A DNA stretch of 64,000 bases from Bacillota bacterium (GCA_021828865.1 JAJZCW010000008.1:60082-124081), one strand, 5' to 3'; counted from the stretch's first letter, positions 45,531-54,544 are shown. The notes: generated by a model not told the origin, from the sequence alone. A program made the numbers and translations.

Positions 45531-47081
45531 ATGGACCGCGTCTATGTTTTTGATACCACACTACGAGATGGGGCACAAACGGAGGGCATCAGTTTTTCCG
45601 TATCCGATAAAATCGCAATTGCCAAAATACTCGATGAGATTGGCACCGATTATATTGAAGGAGGATGGCCCGGCTCCAACGCAAAAGACCTGGATTTCTT
45701 TATGCAGGCCCGCCATATGACGTTTACCAACAGCAAACTCGTAGCCTTTACTAGCACGAGAAAAAAGAATTCATCTGTTGAGACGGATGAAAACATAAAC
45801 ATACTTTTGCATACTGGCGTTGAGATCGCGACAGTGGTAGGCAAAACATGGGATTTCCACGTAGAAACTGCGCTTCAAACTAGCCTTTCCGAGAATCTCG
45901 CTATGATCTACGACACGGTTTCCTTTCTTAAATCGAAGGGTCTACAGGTGTTTTTTGACGCCGAACATTTTTTTGACGGCTATACGAGAAATAAAGATTA
46001 TACTGTGCAGACACTCCGTGCAGCAGCGGAAGGCGGCGCTGATTGGCTTGTACTTTGCGATACCAACGGCGGCATGTTGCCAAGTCAGGTCCTTCAGGTT
46101 GTTGCGGAAGTGAAGCAACTCCAACTGGGCCCTATTGGCATTCATGCCCATAATGACGGAGGACTTGCCGTAGCCAACTCACTGGCTGCCATTGAAGCGG
46201 GGGCCAATCATGTACAAGTAACCGTCAACGGCCTCGGTGAGCGCTGTGGTAATACGGATCTTTGTGCAATCGTCCCCAACTTGTCCCTGAAGATGAGTCG
46301 GCCAAATCGCATAGGCGAAACTTCCTTGAGCCGTCTAAAAGAGGTATCAGAAAAAGTGTATGCCTTGAGCGGTAGGGAACCGAACCCATCACAACCCTTT
46401 GTCGGCCAAAGCGCCTTCGCCCACAAGGCTGGCATCCACGTTAGTGCAGTCGTTAAAAACCCTATGCTTTATGAACACATTTCCCCTGATCAAGTCGGTA
46501 ATTTCAGAAAAGTGGTGGTTTCTGAACTATCAGGGGCAAGCAACATTGTCTATGCACTGAACAAACTCCGACTCCCCTCTCCACAGGATGCGGTAAAGCG
46601 AATGCTGAGCCGTGTCAAAAAAGCAGAGCGCGATGGTTATGCCTTTGACCGTGCAGAAACCTCGCTGGAACTTCTGCTTCGCGATGAACTAGGCATGCTC
46701 GACTTGCACCTAGAAGGCATTGAAGCCAAAGTGGAATCCGTTGAGGGGGAGTACAAAGTCTATCTATATTGGAATGAACATGAGAAGCAAAATAATTCCG
46801 TTCAAAAAAAGGTGACCACCGGCAAAGGTGGCACCTTGGCTCAAGCTCTTTTGCATGCCACAAACCTGCAACAAATTGGGTTTGATTGGACTGGCGAACA
46901 CGTCTATACCGTAGCCATTCCGGAGCGTCCCGCCATGTACCGGGCGCACGTGTTCGGTCATTTGGGCAAACAACCCATTAGCACAGTGGGCATCGGCGAA
47001 ACTCCGGAGAGGGCGCTCGCAGAAGCATTTCTACACGTCCATCAGTTTGTTCACTTCAGTAGTTCAATTGCGATGTCTTAA
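45531..47081 (+). CDS. cimA: Citramalate synthase
   Basis: Condenses pyruvate with acetyl-CoA to (R)-citramalate, the entry to isoleucine that avoids threonine. 516 residues of the HMGL/LeuA family: FDTTLRDGAQTEGISFS, LCDTNGGMLP, GIHAHNDGGLAVANSLAAIE, VNGLGERCGN and a C-terminal LeuA-type regulatory domain. Length and the DTTLRDG-x-Q-x-E-G pattern fit CimA rather than LeuA, and the isoleucine T-box agrees. AGGAG lies eight bases before ATG 45531. An ATG at 45498 after GGGGG is a possible longer start. Its end overlaps the convergent gene by 4 bp. Confidence 0.92.
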   Translation: MDRVYVFDTTLRDGAQTEGISFSVSDKIAIAKILDEIGTDYIEGGWPGSNAKDLDFFMQARHMTFTNSKLVAFTSTRKKNSSVETDENINILLHTGVEIATVVGKTWDFHVETALQTSLSENLAMIYDTVSFLKSKGLQVFFDAEHFFDGYTRNKDYTVQTLRAAAEGGADWLVLCDTNGGMLPSQVLQVVAEVKQLQLGPIGIHAHNDGGLAVANSLAAIEAGANHVQVTVNGLGERCGNTDLCAIVPNLSLKMSRPNRIGETSLSRLKEVSEKVYALSGREPNPSQPFVGQSAFAHKAGIHVSAVVKNPMLYEHISPDQVGNFRKVVVSELSGASNIVYALNKLRLPSPQDAVKRMLSRVKKAERDGYAFDRAETSLELLLRDELGMLDLHLEGIEAKVESVEGEYKVYLYWNEHEKQNNSVQKKVTTGKGGTLAQALLHATNLQQIGFDWTGEHVYTVAIPERPAMYRAHVFGHLGKQPISTVGIGETPERALAEAFLHVHQFVHFSSSIAMS

Positions 47082-47722
47082 CTAATTTTCGCCTTCAAGG
47101 CCGGATTCAAAGCCAAAAGTTGCGGGGGAATCTGGCCTGGTTGGCACTGCGCGATGGTATTGCCGTCTTGTAGCGTATCGACATGGAGCACGCTATTTCC
47201 AAGTTTACGATAAGGAACACTTCCAGGGGGAATATCCGGTCCACCATAGGTGGCTGGATTGACTTTTTGTATGGCCATTGCTTGCAAAAAATGACTTGCA
47301 TATCCGACAGGACTTCGTGGAAAAGGTGCCACAATGCCTGGCGCATTATAGTACGTACCAAGGACACGCCGGAGCTGCCGGGCATTTTGGTGATACGCAG
47401 CAGACAACACCATGGGATTATCCATGGCCGTGAACCACATCGCGGATGATAATCTCCTAACGAACGACTTTGCGTCAAGCGGTCGAATAGGGATTTCCTC
47501 CTTTGATCCTCCCTGATAAAAGAACCTCGCGTAGTATTGGTGACTTCCCACCACATATACCCCAACAAATCCGGTAATGACATTCTCATTTACACCTTGG
47601 CCAAGCGATGTAGTTAAAGGAAAAATCACCATCACCAATAGAAGTACCGCTGGAACAATGATCATAAATGCCATAGAATGAACATGCAGTCTTTTTTCCA
47701 ACCACCCAAGCACACTCACCAT
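47078..47722 (-). CDS. Single-pass membrane protein, unknown
   Basis: A 214-residue protein with one N-terminal hydrophobic segment (MAFMIIVPAVLLLVMVIFPL) and an exported domain rich in Tyr, Gln and Pro (GSHQYYARFFYQGG, YYNAPGIVAPFPRSPVGYAS). One Cys. No family recognised. It converges on cimA and overlaps its last 4 bp. Perhaps an envelope or spore-surface protein, but nothing in the sequence proves this. Confidence 0.65.
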   Translation of the reverse strand: MVSVLGWLEKRLHVHSMAFMIIVPAVLLLVMVIFPLTTSLGQGVNENVITGFVGVYVVGSHQYYARFFYQGGSKEEIPIRPLDAKSFVRRLSSAMWFTAMDNPMVLSAAYHQNARQLRRVLGTYYNAPGIVAPFPRSPVGYASHFLQAMAIQKVNPATYGGPDIPPGSVPYRKLGNSVLHVDTLQDGNTIAQCQPGQIPPQLLALNPALKAKIS

Positions 47723-47799
47723 CTCTCACTTCTTTCAAAAACGTCATTAAACGTTCACAAATATTTCTTTTATCATAGCACATTCATATTCTTTCAGAA

Positions 47800-47843
47800 A
47801 CAAGAAAATCCTCCAGACCTCTTGATAAAGTCTGAAGGATTTT
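47800..47843 (-). terminator. Terminator after the MFS gene at 47863
   Basis: Minus strand AAAATCCTTCAGACT (47843-47829) pairs with AGGTCTGGAGGATTTT (47820-47805), giving a long stem with few mismatches, and a short T-rich tail. Confidence 0.7.
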
Positions 47844-47862
47844 CATGAAATCTATCGATTTA

Positions 47863-49080
47863 TTAGTGAGGGGAACCTTCACTATGCGACATGAACGACT
47901 TGGGAATAATCAGCGAAAAAATAATGGATAGAAAACTGACCACTGCAAGAATCCAAAAGATCGATTCGATCGTCTTGTCTGTTACAAAAAAACCGACAAA
48001 AAAGACGAGCAACGAACCAATTCCGTTCGCTAATCCTAACGCAATACCCGAACCCAGCGAGCGGTTCTCAGGAAAAATATCTTGACCAATCAGCACCGTA
48101 ACTGGCGCGCTCGAAAAGAGCATGATTCCTAGAATCGCTGCCACCAACCAGATCCACGCCCCAGTGGTAAACAAAAAGAAGGGAGCAAATATCATCACAA
48201 GAACACTAGATATCACCATGATCGGTCGTCTTCCCAACCGATCTGCAACGTGGCCTCCACTTAGGTTTCCGATGACTCCGATCGCCAGCAACGTGGTAAT
48301 GATGGAGGCTCCACTCACCAGCGAACCACCATGCATATGCCATAATAATGGAATAAATGTGACGAGTCCATAGATGACCAGCGAGCGGGTGCTCGAATAG
48401 CCGATCAATCCCACCATGGGAAACACGTGACTAGACCAGTTAATCTTCGCAGACTGACCTTTTTTCGCAGGCAAATGCGGTGCGAATTTAGCCAAAAAAG
48501 GAAGTGTGATCAACGCAGGAATCGCCGTGATCCAGAGATTGGGCAGGCCAAAATGAACCACTATCCAACTCGTTACCGTAGGCCAGATTCCTCTTCCCAG
48601 TTCGCCTCCAATGAGAAAAAACGAAAGACTGAGCCCCTGACGCTTTTGGACGATACTTCTCACTGCCGCGAGAGCTTGCGGATGGAACATCGAATTCCCC
48701 ACGCCAATCACGAGTAAAAGCGCAATCAAGAGCGCCAGATTATGCTGAGCAACGCCTAACAGCGCCCCACCGATTGAACTGCCAAAAAGTCCGATAACAA
48801 TCAGGCTCTTTCCGCCAATGCGGTCGGCAATCCAACCAAAAAAAGGCTGCAACGCCTGACCGATCATCAGCGCCGCCATAATGGCGCCTGCCATCGACAC
48901 GGGCTCTTTTAATGCGATCAGGATGGCCGGCAGGATACCGGGTAGATAATTGGCTGAGCCATCATTCAAAAAGTGGGCCCAACTCATTCCAAGAAGGCGT
49001 CTGGTGCCAGACTCCTGTGTAGGCAAGGCGCGCGCCTCTACCACCATCTGTTTGGACACGATCCTCACCATCTTTATCAT
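47863..49080 (-). CDS. MFS transporter, fosmidomycin-resistance (Fsr) type
   Basis: A roughly 405-residue, 12-helix transporter. The LGMSWAHFLNDGSANYLPGI N-terminus and IGQALQPFFGWIADRIGGK (motif A) are typical of Fsr-like efflux pumps. Second half has NLSGGHVADRLGRRPIM. Possible starts are ATG 49080, GTG 49059 (after GTGAGG) and ATG 49047; none has an ideal ribosome site. Substrate unknown. Confidence 0.85.
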   Translation of the reverse strand: MIKMVRIVSKQMVVEARALPTQESGTRRLLGMSWAHFLNDGSANYLPGILPAILIALKEPVSMAGAIMAALMIGQALQPFFGWIADRIGGKSLIVIGLFGSSIGGALLGVAQHNLALLIALLLVIGVGNSMFHPQALAAVRSIVQKRQGLSLSFFLIGGELGRGIWPTVTSWIVVHFGLPNLWITAIPALITLPFLAKFAPHLPAKKGQSAKINWSSHVFPMVGLIGYSSTRSLVIYGLVTFIPLLWHMHGGSLVSGASIITTLLAIGVIGNLSGGHVADRLGRRPIMVISSVLVMIFAPFFLFTTGAWIWLVAAILGIMLFSSAPVTVLIGQDIFPENRSLGSGIALGLANGIGSLLVFFVGFFVTDKTIESIFWILAVVSFLSIIFSLIIPKSFMSHSEGSPH

Positions 49081-49110
49081 TAATTTAGATTGAATGATAT
49101 ATTATTCGCC

Positions 49111-50106
49111 TTACGTAATATTGTCAAGAAACGATTCATGTTGATGTTGTTTTGAACCCATTTGTTGAATTCTCATGGCACCGAGCCCAAACGTTGCCCC
49201 TTTTCCCACATGAAGCCATTCAGACCACTCCAGAAACGGTATCCAAACGGTCGGTACATGCTGCAACTTGACAGTCCCGGTAAAACCTTCGACTTCATAA
49301 GTTTGTCGCTGCCTTGTAGAGGTTCTCCCCCACTTTCTAAATTCGGTATGATCATATCCTACCACTACGTGGCGCCAAGCTTGCAACAGCTTGTCATAAT
49401 CATTCATAAACAGTGAATACTCGTTTTCTTCCCCGTATAGCGCAATCAATTGCCGAAAACGGCGAAGGACCGCTTTGGCAAAAACATCTTTTTCAAAATG
49501 ATGAAGCACAGATCCATTCGCTTTTAATACGGTCCATGTCAAAAAACGAAGCGTCAGTGATTGTGGATTGGTGAATAATGTACTTTGCAAAGGTTCCAAG
49601 GCATCGCGCAGTGAGATCCGATTGGCAGATACCAAAGGATGCAGATCGTGTTTATGGCTGAGTTTGACATTATTAATAGAGAAACTCCCGGGGATCCTTG
49701 ATTTCCCCAGTCCCATTTCGCTCATATCCGTAAATACATCCGCAATGACTTGCAAAATCGCTAATTCCATGCCAAGTAGGCGCAAGGAAAACTTGAATCT
49801 ATCCCCTACCTTGAAGTGCCTGCGAAAATCCTGAATTTCAAAGACAAATGGTCTGGCGGCATCTGTAAAACCGCTTCCTGCAAGCACTTCACCACTTGCA
49901 GAATCTGTCGCCATCGGCTCAAAAAAAAGCGCATATTGACACTGAGGCCTATTTTCGCAGCGTTTGCATGAATTATTAAAATCCTGCATACAGAATCGCT
50001 GCCGTAAGGCATATCCCATCGCGCCCCGCAGCAGTCCACCTTTATAACCTGGCAGACGCCCGTCGACATCTGCAATCCATTCCATGTTCAGTTCCATCAT
50101 CTGCAC
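49111..50106 (-). CDS. cas6: Orphan Cas6-type CRISPR RNA endoribonuclease
   Basis: A 331-residue RAMP protein of the stand-alone Cas6 family (COG5551-like) that cuts CRISPR precursor RNA at the repeat. N-terminal RAMP part has GYKGGLLRGAMGYALRQ. Four Cys (39, 47, 50, 56) in C-x7-C-x2-C-x5-C precede LFFEP and may form a zinc site. The C-terminal Cas6 block ends with the Gly-rich loop HVGKGATFGLGAMRI near 306-320. Start is GTG 50106 after AAAGGAA. No array or other cas gene is in the window, so it may serve arrays elsewhere or have another RNA substrate. Confidence 0.8.
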   Translation of the reverse strand: MQMMELNMEWIADVDGRLPGYKGGLLRGAMGYALRQRFCMQDFNNSCKRCENRPQCQYALFFEPMATDSASGEVLAGSGFTDAARPFVFEIQDFRRHFKVGDRFKFSLRLLGMELAILQVIADVFTDMSEMGLGKSRIPGSFSINNVKLSHKHDLHPLVSANRISLRDALEPLQSTLFTNPQSLTLRFLTWTVLKANGSVLHHFEKDVFAKAVLRRFRQLIALYGEENEYSLFMNDYDKLLQAWRHVVVGYDHTEFRKWGRTSTRQRQTYEVEGFTGTVKLQHVPTVWIPFLEWSEWLHVGKGATFGLGAMRIQQMGSKQHQHESFLDNIT

Positions 50107-50248
50107 AAAAAATCTTCCTTTATCTTTCCCTCTACTTAATTATAATCGCAAATGAGTGATGAAACTTACTCAGATCTCAAGGTGATTTCAAGGATCTCAT
50201 GAATAATTATTGACGAATGTCAAACATTATGGGTTCACAGGATCTGGA

Positions 50249-50283
50249 TTGACACCATCACCTGACAGCGATATCGTGATGGT
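50249..50283 (+). promoter_or_regulatory. Promoter overlapped by inverted repeat
   Basis: -35 TTGACA (50249-50254), 17-bp spacer, -10 TATCGT (50272-50277). An inverted repeat ACCATCAC-N14-GTGATGGT (50254-50261 and 50276-50283) covers both boxes and could be a repressor site. Confidence 0.5.
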
Positions 50284-50316
50284 AGCAACACACTTACAGG
50301 AAGGTGCGTGATCGCT

Positions 50317-50517
50317 ATGTTTTTCGGATTAAAGCGGCCAGATTTTTTTGTGAAAATGCTGCTCGCATTTTTGGGTTTCGGATTCCTTTTCAAGGAACGA
50401 TTGAGTGAAGATGACCGCAAAAAAATGAAACATAAAGCGCATCTGTTTCGCCACAAAATCAATGAAGCCCTTGATATCTGGGATACGGATGCAGAGGAAA
50501 CTCCTGCAGCCGAGTAA
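50317..50517 (+). CDS. Small hydrophobic-N-terminus protein, unknown
   Basis: A 66-residue protein: MFFGLKRPDFFVKMLLAFLG (a short hydrophobic stretch), a charged middle ERLSEDDRKKMKHKAHLFRH, and an acidic tail. Ribosome site AAGGTG is ten bases before ATG 50317. A GTG nine bases up is less well placed. Ended by its own terminator before the ABC1 kinase gene. No family recognised. Confidence 0.6.
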   Translation: MFFGLKRPDFFVKMLLAFLGFGFLFKERLSEDDRKKMKHKAHLFRHKINEALDIWDTDAEETPAAE

Positions 50518-50549
50518 TGGATGGCAGTGGTGATTAGCAAATTTCAACG

Positions 50550-50597
50550 GGTCACATGCCGTATGTATCACTTCAGGCATGTGACCACTCTCTTTTT
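50550..50597 (+). terminator. Terminator before the ABC1 kinase gene
   Basis: Perfect 11-bp stem GGTCACATGCC (50550-50560) with GGCATGTGACC (50576-50586), then CTCTCTTTTT. Confidence 0.85.
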
Positions 50598-50614
50598 AGG
50601 ATCGGGGGCTGCTT

Positions 50615-52348
50615 GTGAACAGCCGTTTTTTTCGAACAATAAAAATCTTTACCTTAGCCATTCGCGTGACATTGGATTTTCGGAAAATCACTCGGTTATC
50701 AAGAAAACTCGATGGAGCAAAGCGAGATGAGGTGCTTAGCAAACTCTATGCCCGCTCCGGAACGAGAGTAAGGCGGTCAGCCCTGCAATTACAGGGGCTC
50801 ATTATCAAAGTCGGACAATTCCTCAGCACGCGTACGGACGTGTTGCCAAGAGCATTCACCAAGGAACTGGCACAATTGCAGGATGCCGTACCCGCCGCGC
50901 CCTTTTCCCGCGTCAAACCAATGATTGAAAATGAACTTGGCGCGACGATCACCAGTATTTTTAGTGAGTTTGAAGAAAAGGCGATCGCTGCTGCTTCACT
51001 AGGGCAAGTTCATCGAGCGAAATTAGAAAGTGGTGAGATAGTAGCGGTAAAAGTGCTGCGACCAGATATTGAGAGGCTATCCGCCATTGATCTGTCAGCG
51101 CTTGAAAGAGTAGTCAATTACGCTTATCGCTACACAAAAACGGCGCGACGCTTAAATTTGATTGCGCTGTACCGAGAATTTAGGGAAATGGTTCGCCAGG
51201 AACTTGACTATCGCCTGGAAGCTGCCAACTTAAAAAAATTCCGTCAGAATTTTTCTGAAGAAAAACAAGTGCTCGTTCCTCGCCTATATGATACGTATGT
51301 ATCCCGCCGTGTACTCATTATGGAATTTGTGAATGGTGCTAAAATCACTGATATCGATACCTATACGAAATGGGGAGTCTCCACACAGAGTGTCGTGGAC
51401 ATGCTGATTGGCGCGTACTTGAAGCAACTCCTTTATGATGGATTCATTCACGTGGACCCGCATCCGGGCAACCTGTTTGTTCTTGAAGACGGTCGCCTTG
51501 CTTTTGTTGATTTTGGCATGATGAGCGAACTACCACGGGAACATCGGCGAATTTTCACGAAGCTGATCAACGCTTCGGTAGTCCGCAACATGGACACCGT
51601 AGTCGAAGCGATTGATGAACTTGGCTTTTTACAACCATATGCCAACCGTCAGATTCTAAAGCGGGCATTAGGCTTCATTCTCGACAGGTTAAGCGGTATC
51701 GAACTCAAGCGTGGACCTGAACTTAGCCAATTCGCCGACGATTTTCAACGTTTTTTGTACGATGAACCGATCATCATTCAGGCCAGGTACATGTTTTTGG
51801 GCCGCGCAGTCGGACTGGTTAGCGGTCTAGCTTCTACACTCTATCCGGAAATCAAATGGGTCCCGCTATTGAGAGATAGAGCACTTCCTATGCTCAATCA
51901 GCCACTTGAATTTGAGCAGGAAGGAATGAACGGATTCAGACGTACCATTCGCGATCTGGTCGGCTCTATCTTCGGTGAAACTGGCGCGACTGCAACTGAC
52001 ATCGTACTGGATCAAGCTAAAGAAACCACGCTCGCCCTGATTCGTGTTCCCGGACTTCTTGAACGAACCCTTCGAAAGGCAGAACAGGGAGATTTGTACT
52101 TTCGTACCGATCTAAATGAATTAACTCGCAGACTCGAACGTCAGGAACACATGACAAGTCGCATTGTCTGGGCCCTACTCTTCACGTTTTCCAGTGGCAT
52201 TGGCGCCTATCTACATGCGCACGGAGATTACATTACCGCCGATACCGCATGGGCGGCAACCGTTATATTTGGACTCGGTTTACTCTTCAACATCGTTTCC
52301 ACGAGACGATTGAAAAAAAGCGCATTTCGCCCGCCGCATCGTTCATAA
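50615..52348 (+). CDS. ABC1/UbiB (AarF) family kinase-like protein
   Basis: A 577-residue atypical kinase. Diagnostic KxGQ is in IIKVGQFLSTRTDVLP. The Ala-rich loop AAASLGQVHRAKL replaces the usual glycine loop. Catalytic parts are FIHVDPHPGNLF and VDFGMM. Two C-terminal hydrophobic helices (IVWALLFTFSSGIGAYL, TAWAATVIFGLGLLFNI) anchor it. UbiB proteins support quinone biosynthesis or transport. In Bacilli the quinone is menaquinone. The start is GTG 50615. Confidence 0.92.
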   Translation: MNSRFFRTIKIFTLAIRVTLDFRKITRLSRKLDGAKRDEVLSKLYARSGTRVRRSALQLQGLIIKVGQFLSTRTDVLPRAFTKELAQLQDAVPAAPFSRVKPMIENELGATITSIFSEFEEKAIAAASLGQVHRAKLESGEIVAVKVLRPDIERLSAIDLSALERVVNYAYRYTKTARRLNLIALYREFREMVRQELDYRLEAANLKKFRQNFSEEKQVLVPRLYDTYVSRRVLIMEFVNGAKITDIDTYTKWGVSTQSVVDMLIGAYLKQLLYDGFIHVDPHPGNLFVLEDGRLAFVDFGMMSELPREHRRIFTKLINASVVRNMDTVVEAIDELGFLQPYANRQILKRALGFILDRLSGIELKRGPELSQFADDFQRFLYDEPIIIQARYMFLGRAVGLVSGLASTLYPEIKWVPLLRDRALPMLNQPLEFEQEGMNGFRRTIRDLVGSIFGETGATATDIVLDQAKETTLALIRVPGLLERTLRKAEQGDLYFRTDLNELTRRLERQEHMTSRIVWALLFTFSSGIGAYLHAHGDYITADTAWAATVIFGLGLLFNIVSTRRLKKSAFRPPHRS

Positions 52349-52371
52349 TGCCGGCGGGAATGCGTTTTTTT
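52321..52371 (+). terminator. Terminator overlapping the end of the ABC1 gene
   Basis: CGCATTTCGCCCGCCG (52321-52336) pairs with CCGGCGGGAATGCG (52351-52364), then seven T. The left arm is coding sequence. Confidence 0.8.
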
Positions 52372-52375
52372 CCAG

Positions 52376-53272
52376 TTAAGCCTGTCTGCGCATGAACTGC
52401 AGGACTTCCCGATCAATGATCGCTTCTTCTGTCCAGCGATCATCGAAATTTTCCGTCATAAAGTAAGCACGCAGCGCTGATTGTAGGGATTCATCATAGG
52501 TCCCGGCCGTTTCCAGTGAATGATCCCAATACCCCGTCCGCACGAGATGACCTACCACTTCTCGAAGTACCTCGCCTTTAAGCGGCATGCGATCTTCGGG
52601 TTTGGTCCGACCAAAATACAACCGCTGCAGCGTTAATAACCGCTTCAATTCCTGAATGGGTTCTTCGTGATCATCCACTCGCAAATCCACATAACGATCG
52701 TTGAATCCGCCATAACCGCCCGCTTGCTTCACTACGTACAACGCGGCAGATTGCATGCCTCTGCGATCACCGCCACCTTTCTGACCCGCCGCAAGCGCCG
52801 CTAACAGACGTTCCGGCAGCGGCAAATCGGACGCCTGAAATGATTCCGCCATGTTTTTCACCACGGCTTCCCCCGCCAGAATGTTGCCCTGGCAGGCAAA
52901 TCCTTCACCTGCAACGCCGCCCGCATAATCAAAGCATCCCTTACCAGTGTAGGTAGCACTTCGCCCATGCACATCCACCATTCCCACCTGGCGGTCTTCC
53001 CGATCAGGGTCATCTTTTAATAGTTCTGTAATGACCTGCTCAGGCTCCATCCCTGTTTGCAAAAGCGAAAGTCCTCGCGGACCAAATGTCGTATTTGCGA
53101 GCGATTGTGTAGCCACCGCACCGACTCCCGCCATCGCCCATGGCACCGCAGACCCCACCGCTAGAAATTTCGATTGTACCGCCACACCGATTTCTCCCGT
53201 CTTGGTGTCCACCCCAACAATGGAAAACGTAGAGATAAGCGGCAAGCCGTTTTTTGTCATCCATTTTGCCAT
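52376..53272 (-). CDS. DUF1028 family Ntn-hydrolase-like protein
   Basis: A 298-residue protein of the DUF1028 family. N-terminal LISTFSIVGVDTKTGEIGVA then VQSKFLAVGSAVPWA, and AGVGAVATQSLANTTFGPRG are the family core, predicted to have an Ntn hydrolase fold. YTGKGCFDYAGG and GFACQGNILAGEAVV follow. A C-terminal extension is the part often called peptidoglycan-binding. Enzymatic role is unproven. AAGGAGG lies eight bases before ATG. It converges with the ABC1 kinase gene. Confidence 0.85.
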   Translation of the reverse strand: MAKWMTKNGLPLISTFSIVGVDTKTGEIGVAVQSKFLAVGSAVPWAMAGVGAVATQSLANTTFGPRGLSLLQTGMEPEQVITELLKDDPDREDRQVGMVDVHGRSATYTGKGCFDYAGGVAGEGFACQGNILAGEAVVKNMAESFQASDLPLPERLLAALAAGQKGGGDRRGMQSAALYVVKQAGGYGGFNDRYVDLRVDDHEEPIQELKRLLTLQRLYFGRTKPEDRMPLKGEVLREVVGHLVRTGYWDHSLETAGTYDESLQSALRAYFMTENFDDRWTEEAIIDREVLQFMRRQA

Positions 53273-53422
53273 CCAACATACCTCCTTACGAAAGCATCAT
53301 ATCACAACGCTATCCACACAATTTTGTCATGATTAAATAAAAATAATATCAAGATAATATTAGCTCAGGATGTATAATAAAACTGATGACGACAAGTTGG
53401 ATAAAGGAGAATGGTGGTATCA

Positions 53423-53662
53423 GTGAAGGCGATCATGTATGTGGTACCTCTTTGACCGCGTTGCGCCATGGCGCGCAGATTCCTTTCGGGCAAAGGAGTA
53501 GAACTTGAAGAACGTAATTTGTGGACGCATAAAGAGTATCGTGAAGAATTTGCGAAGATAACGAATGTCATGACAGTTCCTGTCACAGTCATTGGAGAAA
53601 AAGTGATCATCGGTCATAATCCCCGGGCATTTCAATCCGCCATCGAAGCGTATACCGGATAA
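53423..53662 (+). CDS. Glutaredoxin-like protein, candidate selenoprotein (UxxC)
   Basis: A 79-residue thioredoxin-fold protein if the in-frame TGA at 53453-53455 is read. The order is MKAIMYVVPL, TGA, PRCAMARRFLSGKGVELEER, then the cis-Pro site VMTVPVTVIGEKVIIGHNP and a final helix to TAA. Glutaredoxins have CPxC here, so TGA replaces the first active Cys. Without read-through only a fragment starting at ATG 53468 could be made, lacking the first strand and the active site. Ribosome site AAAGGAG is at 53403-53409. GTG 53423, GTG 53414 or ATG 53411 may be the start. A GCGC/GCGC hairpin begins eight bases after the TGA. Confidence 0.78.
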
Positions 53663-53671
53663 AGCCAAGTA

Positions 53672-53703
53672 CAATCCCCTCTATCGTGTGATAGAGGGGA
53701 TTG
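53672..53703. terminator. Bidirectional terminator, glutaredoxin / YitT
   Basis: Perfect 14-bp stem CAATCCCCTCTATC (53672-53685) with GATAGAGGGGATTG (53690-53703), loop GTGT, T-rich on both sides. Confidence 0.88.
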
Positions 53704-53707
53704 TTGT

Positions 53708-54544
53708 TCACCATACTTGCAAGAATTGACCAATCACATTTTTTGCGGGACTGATCGAAATAAACGCATCTTTGTCGATCTCTTTCACCAGTCGTTGCAA
53801 TTCTGGCATTTGAGCGCTGATGATGACACAATATACCACCGTCTTCGCATCTCCCGTGTATCCCCCACTCGCCTGCCATTTGGTCACTCCGCGTGGTAAG
53901 TCTTTGGTCACCGCTTCAGTGATTTCTTCTCCATGATCGGTGATGATCATGACGGCCAGTTTATTGATGTGGTTTAGCATAAATTCATAGGCTTTGGCCC
54001 CGACAAATATAGAAATCAACGTATATAGTGCCAGTTCCGCATTGAACAAGTAAGCTGAAGCAATGATCACTCCTGCGTTCACCAGCAAAAAGAATCGGTC
54101 GATAGGGAAATTTTTACGTTTGGAAAGGATTCTTGCAGGGATATCCAGTCCACCTGACGATCCGCCAAATCGCAGCATCATCGCGCTGCCAAGCCCTGAA
54201 ATCGCACCTCCAAAAACAGACTCCAACAGCACATTGTGTGTCCAAATAGCCGTGATCGGAATCCAATCGAAGAAGATGGACGAAATGATGACCGCATAAA
54301 TGGTGTAGATGAGAAATTTTTTCCCGACAAACCTAAATCCCGCTAGCAACAGCGGCACATTATAGATAAAAAACTGCGTCCCCACCGGCCACTTGAACAG
54401 GTGATAAAAAATGACACAGATGCCGGTCAAGCCCCCTACGAGGAGATGCGCAGGAACCACAAGTTCATTGATTCCAAACGCTAACATTGCCGCTCCAATG
54501 GTGATGGCGAGGAGTTCCACAACAATTTGCCATATTTTAGACAC
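53708..54544 (-). CDS. YitT family membrane protein (DUF161/DUF2179)
   Basis: A 278-residue protein with about five membrane helices (LLAITIGAAMLAFGINELVV, FLIYTIYAVIISSIFF) and a C-terminal cytoplasmic DUF2179 domain (AVMIITDHGEEITEAVTKDL, SAQMPELQRLVKEID). The family has several paralogues per Bacillus genome and no firm function. GTG 54544 follows AAGGAG, and a longer frame to 54619 is rejected for lack of a ribosome site. Length fits the family. Confidence 0.88.
   Translation of the reverse strand: MSKIWQIVVELLAITIGAAMLAFGINELVVPAHLLVGGLTGICVIFYHLFKWPVGTQFFIYNVPLLLAGFRFVGKKFLIYTIYAVIISSIFFDWIPITAIWTHNVLLESVFGGAISGLGSAMMLRFGGSSGGLDIPARILSKRKNFPIDRFFLLVNAGVIIASAYLFNAELALYTLISIFVGAKAYEFMLNHINKLAVMIITDHGEEITEAVTKDLPRGVTKWQASGGYTGDAKTVVYCVIISAQMPELQRLVKEIDKDAFISISPAKNVIGQFLQVW

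Noticed and set aside
16820..53662. Whole-genome reassignment of TGA to a sense codon
   Set aside because: Many intact genes, such as mnmA and the second glucosidase, end at TGA directly before a terminator or the next gene, so TGA is a normal stop here.
53468..53662. Glutaredoxin starting at ATG 53468
   Set aside because: This start lies after the TGA and removes the first beta strand and active site. The frame upstream of the TGA carries proper glutaredoxin sequence.
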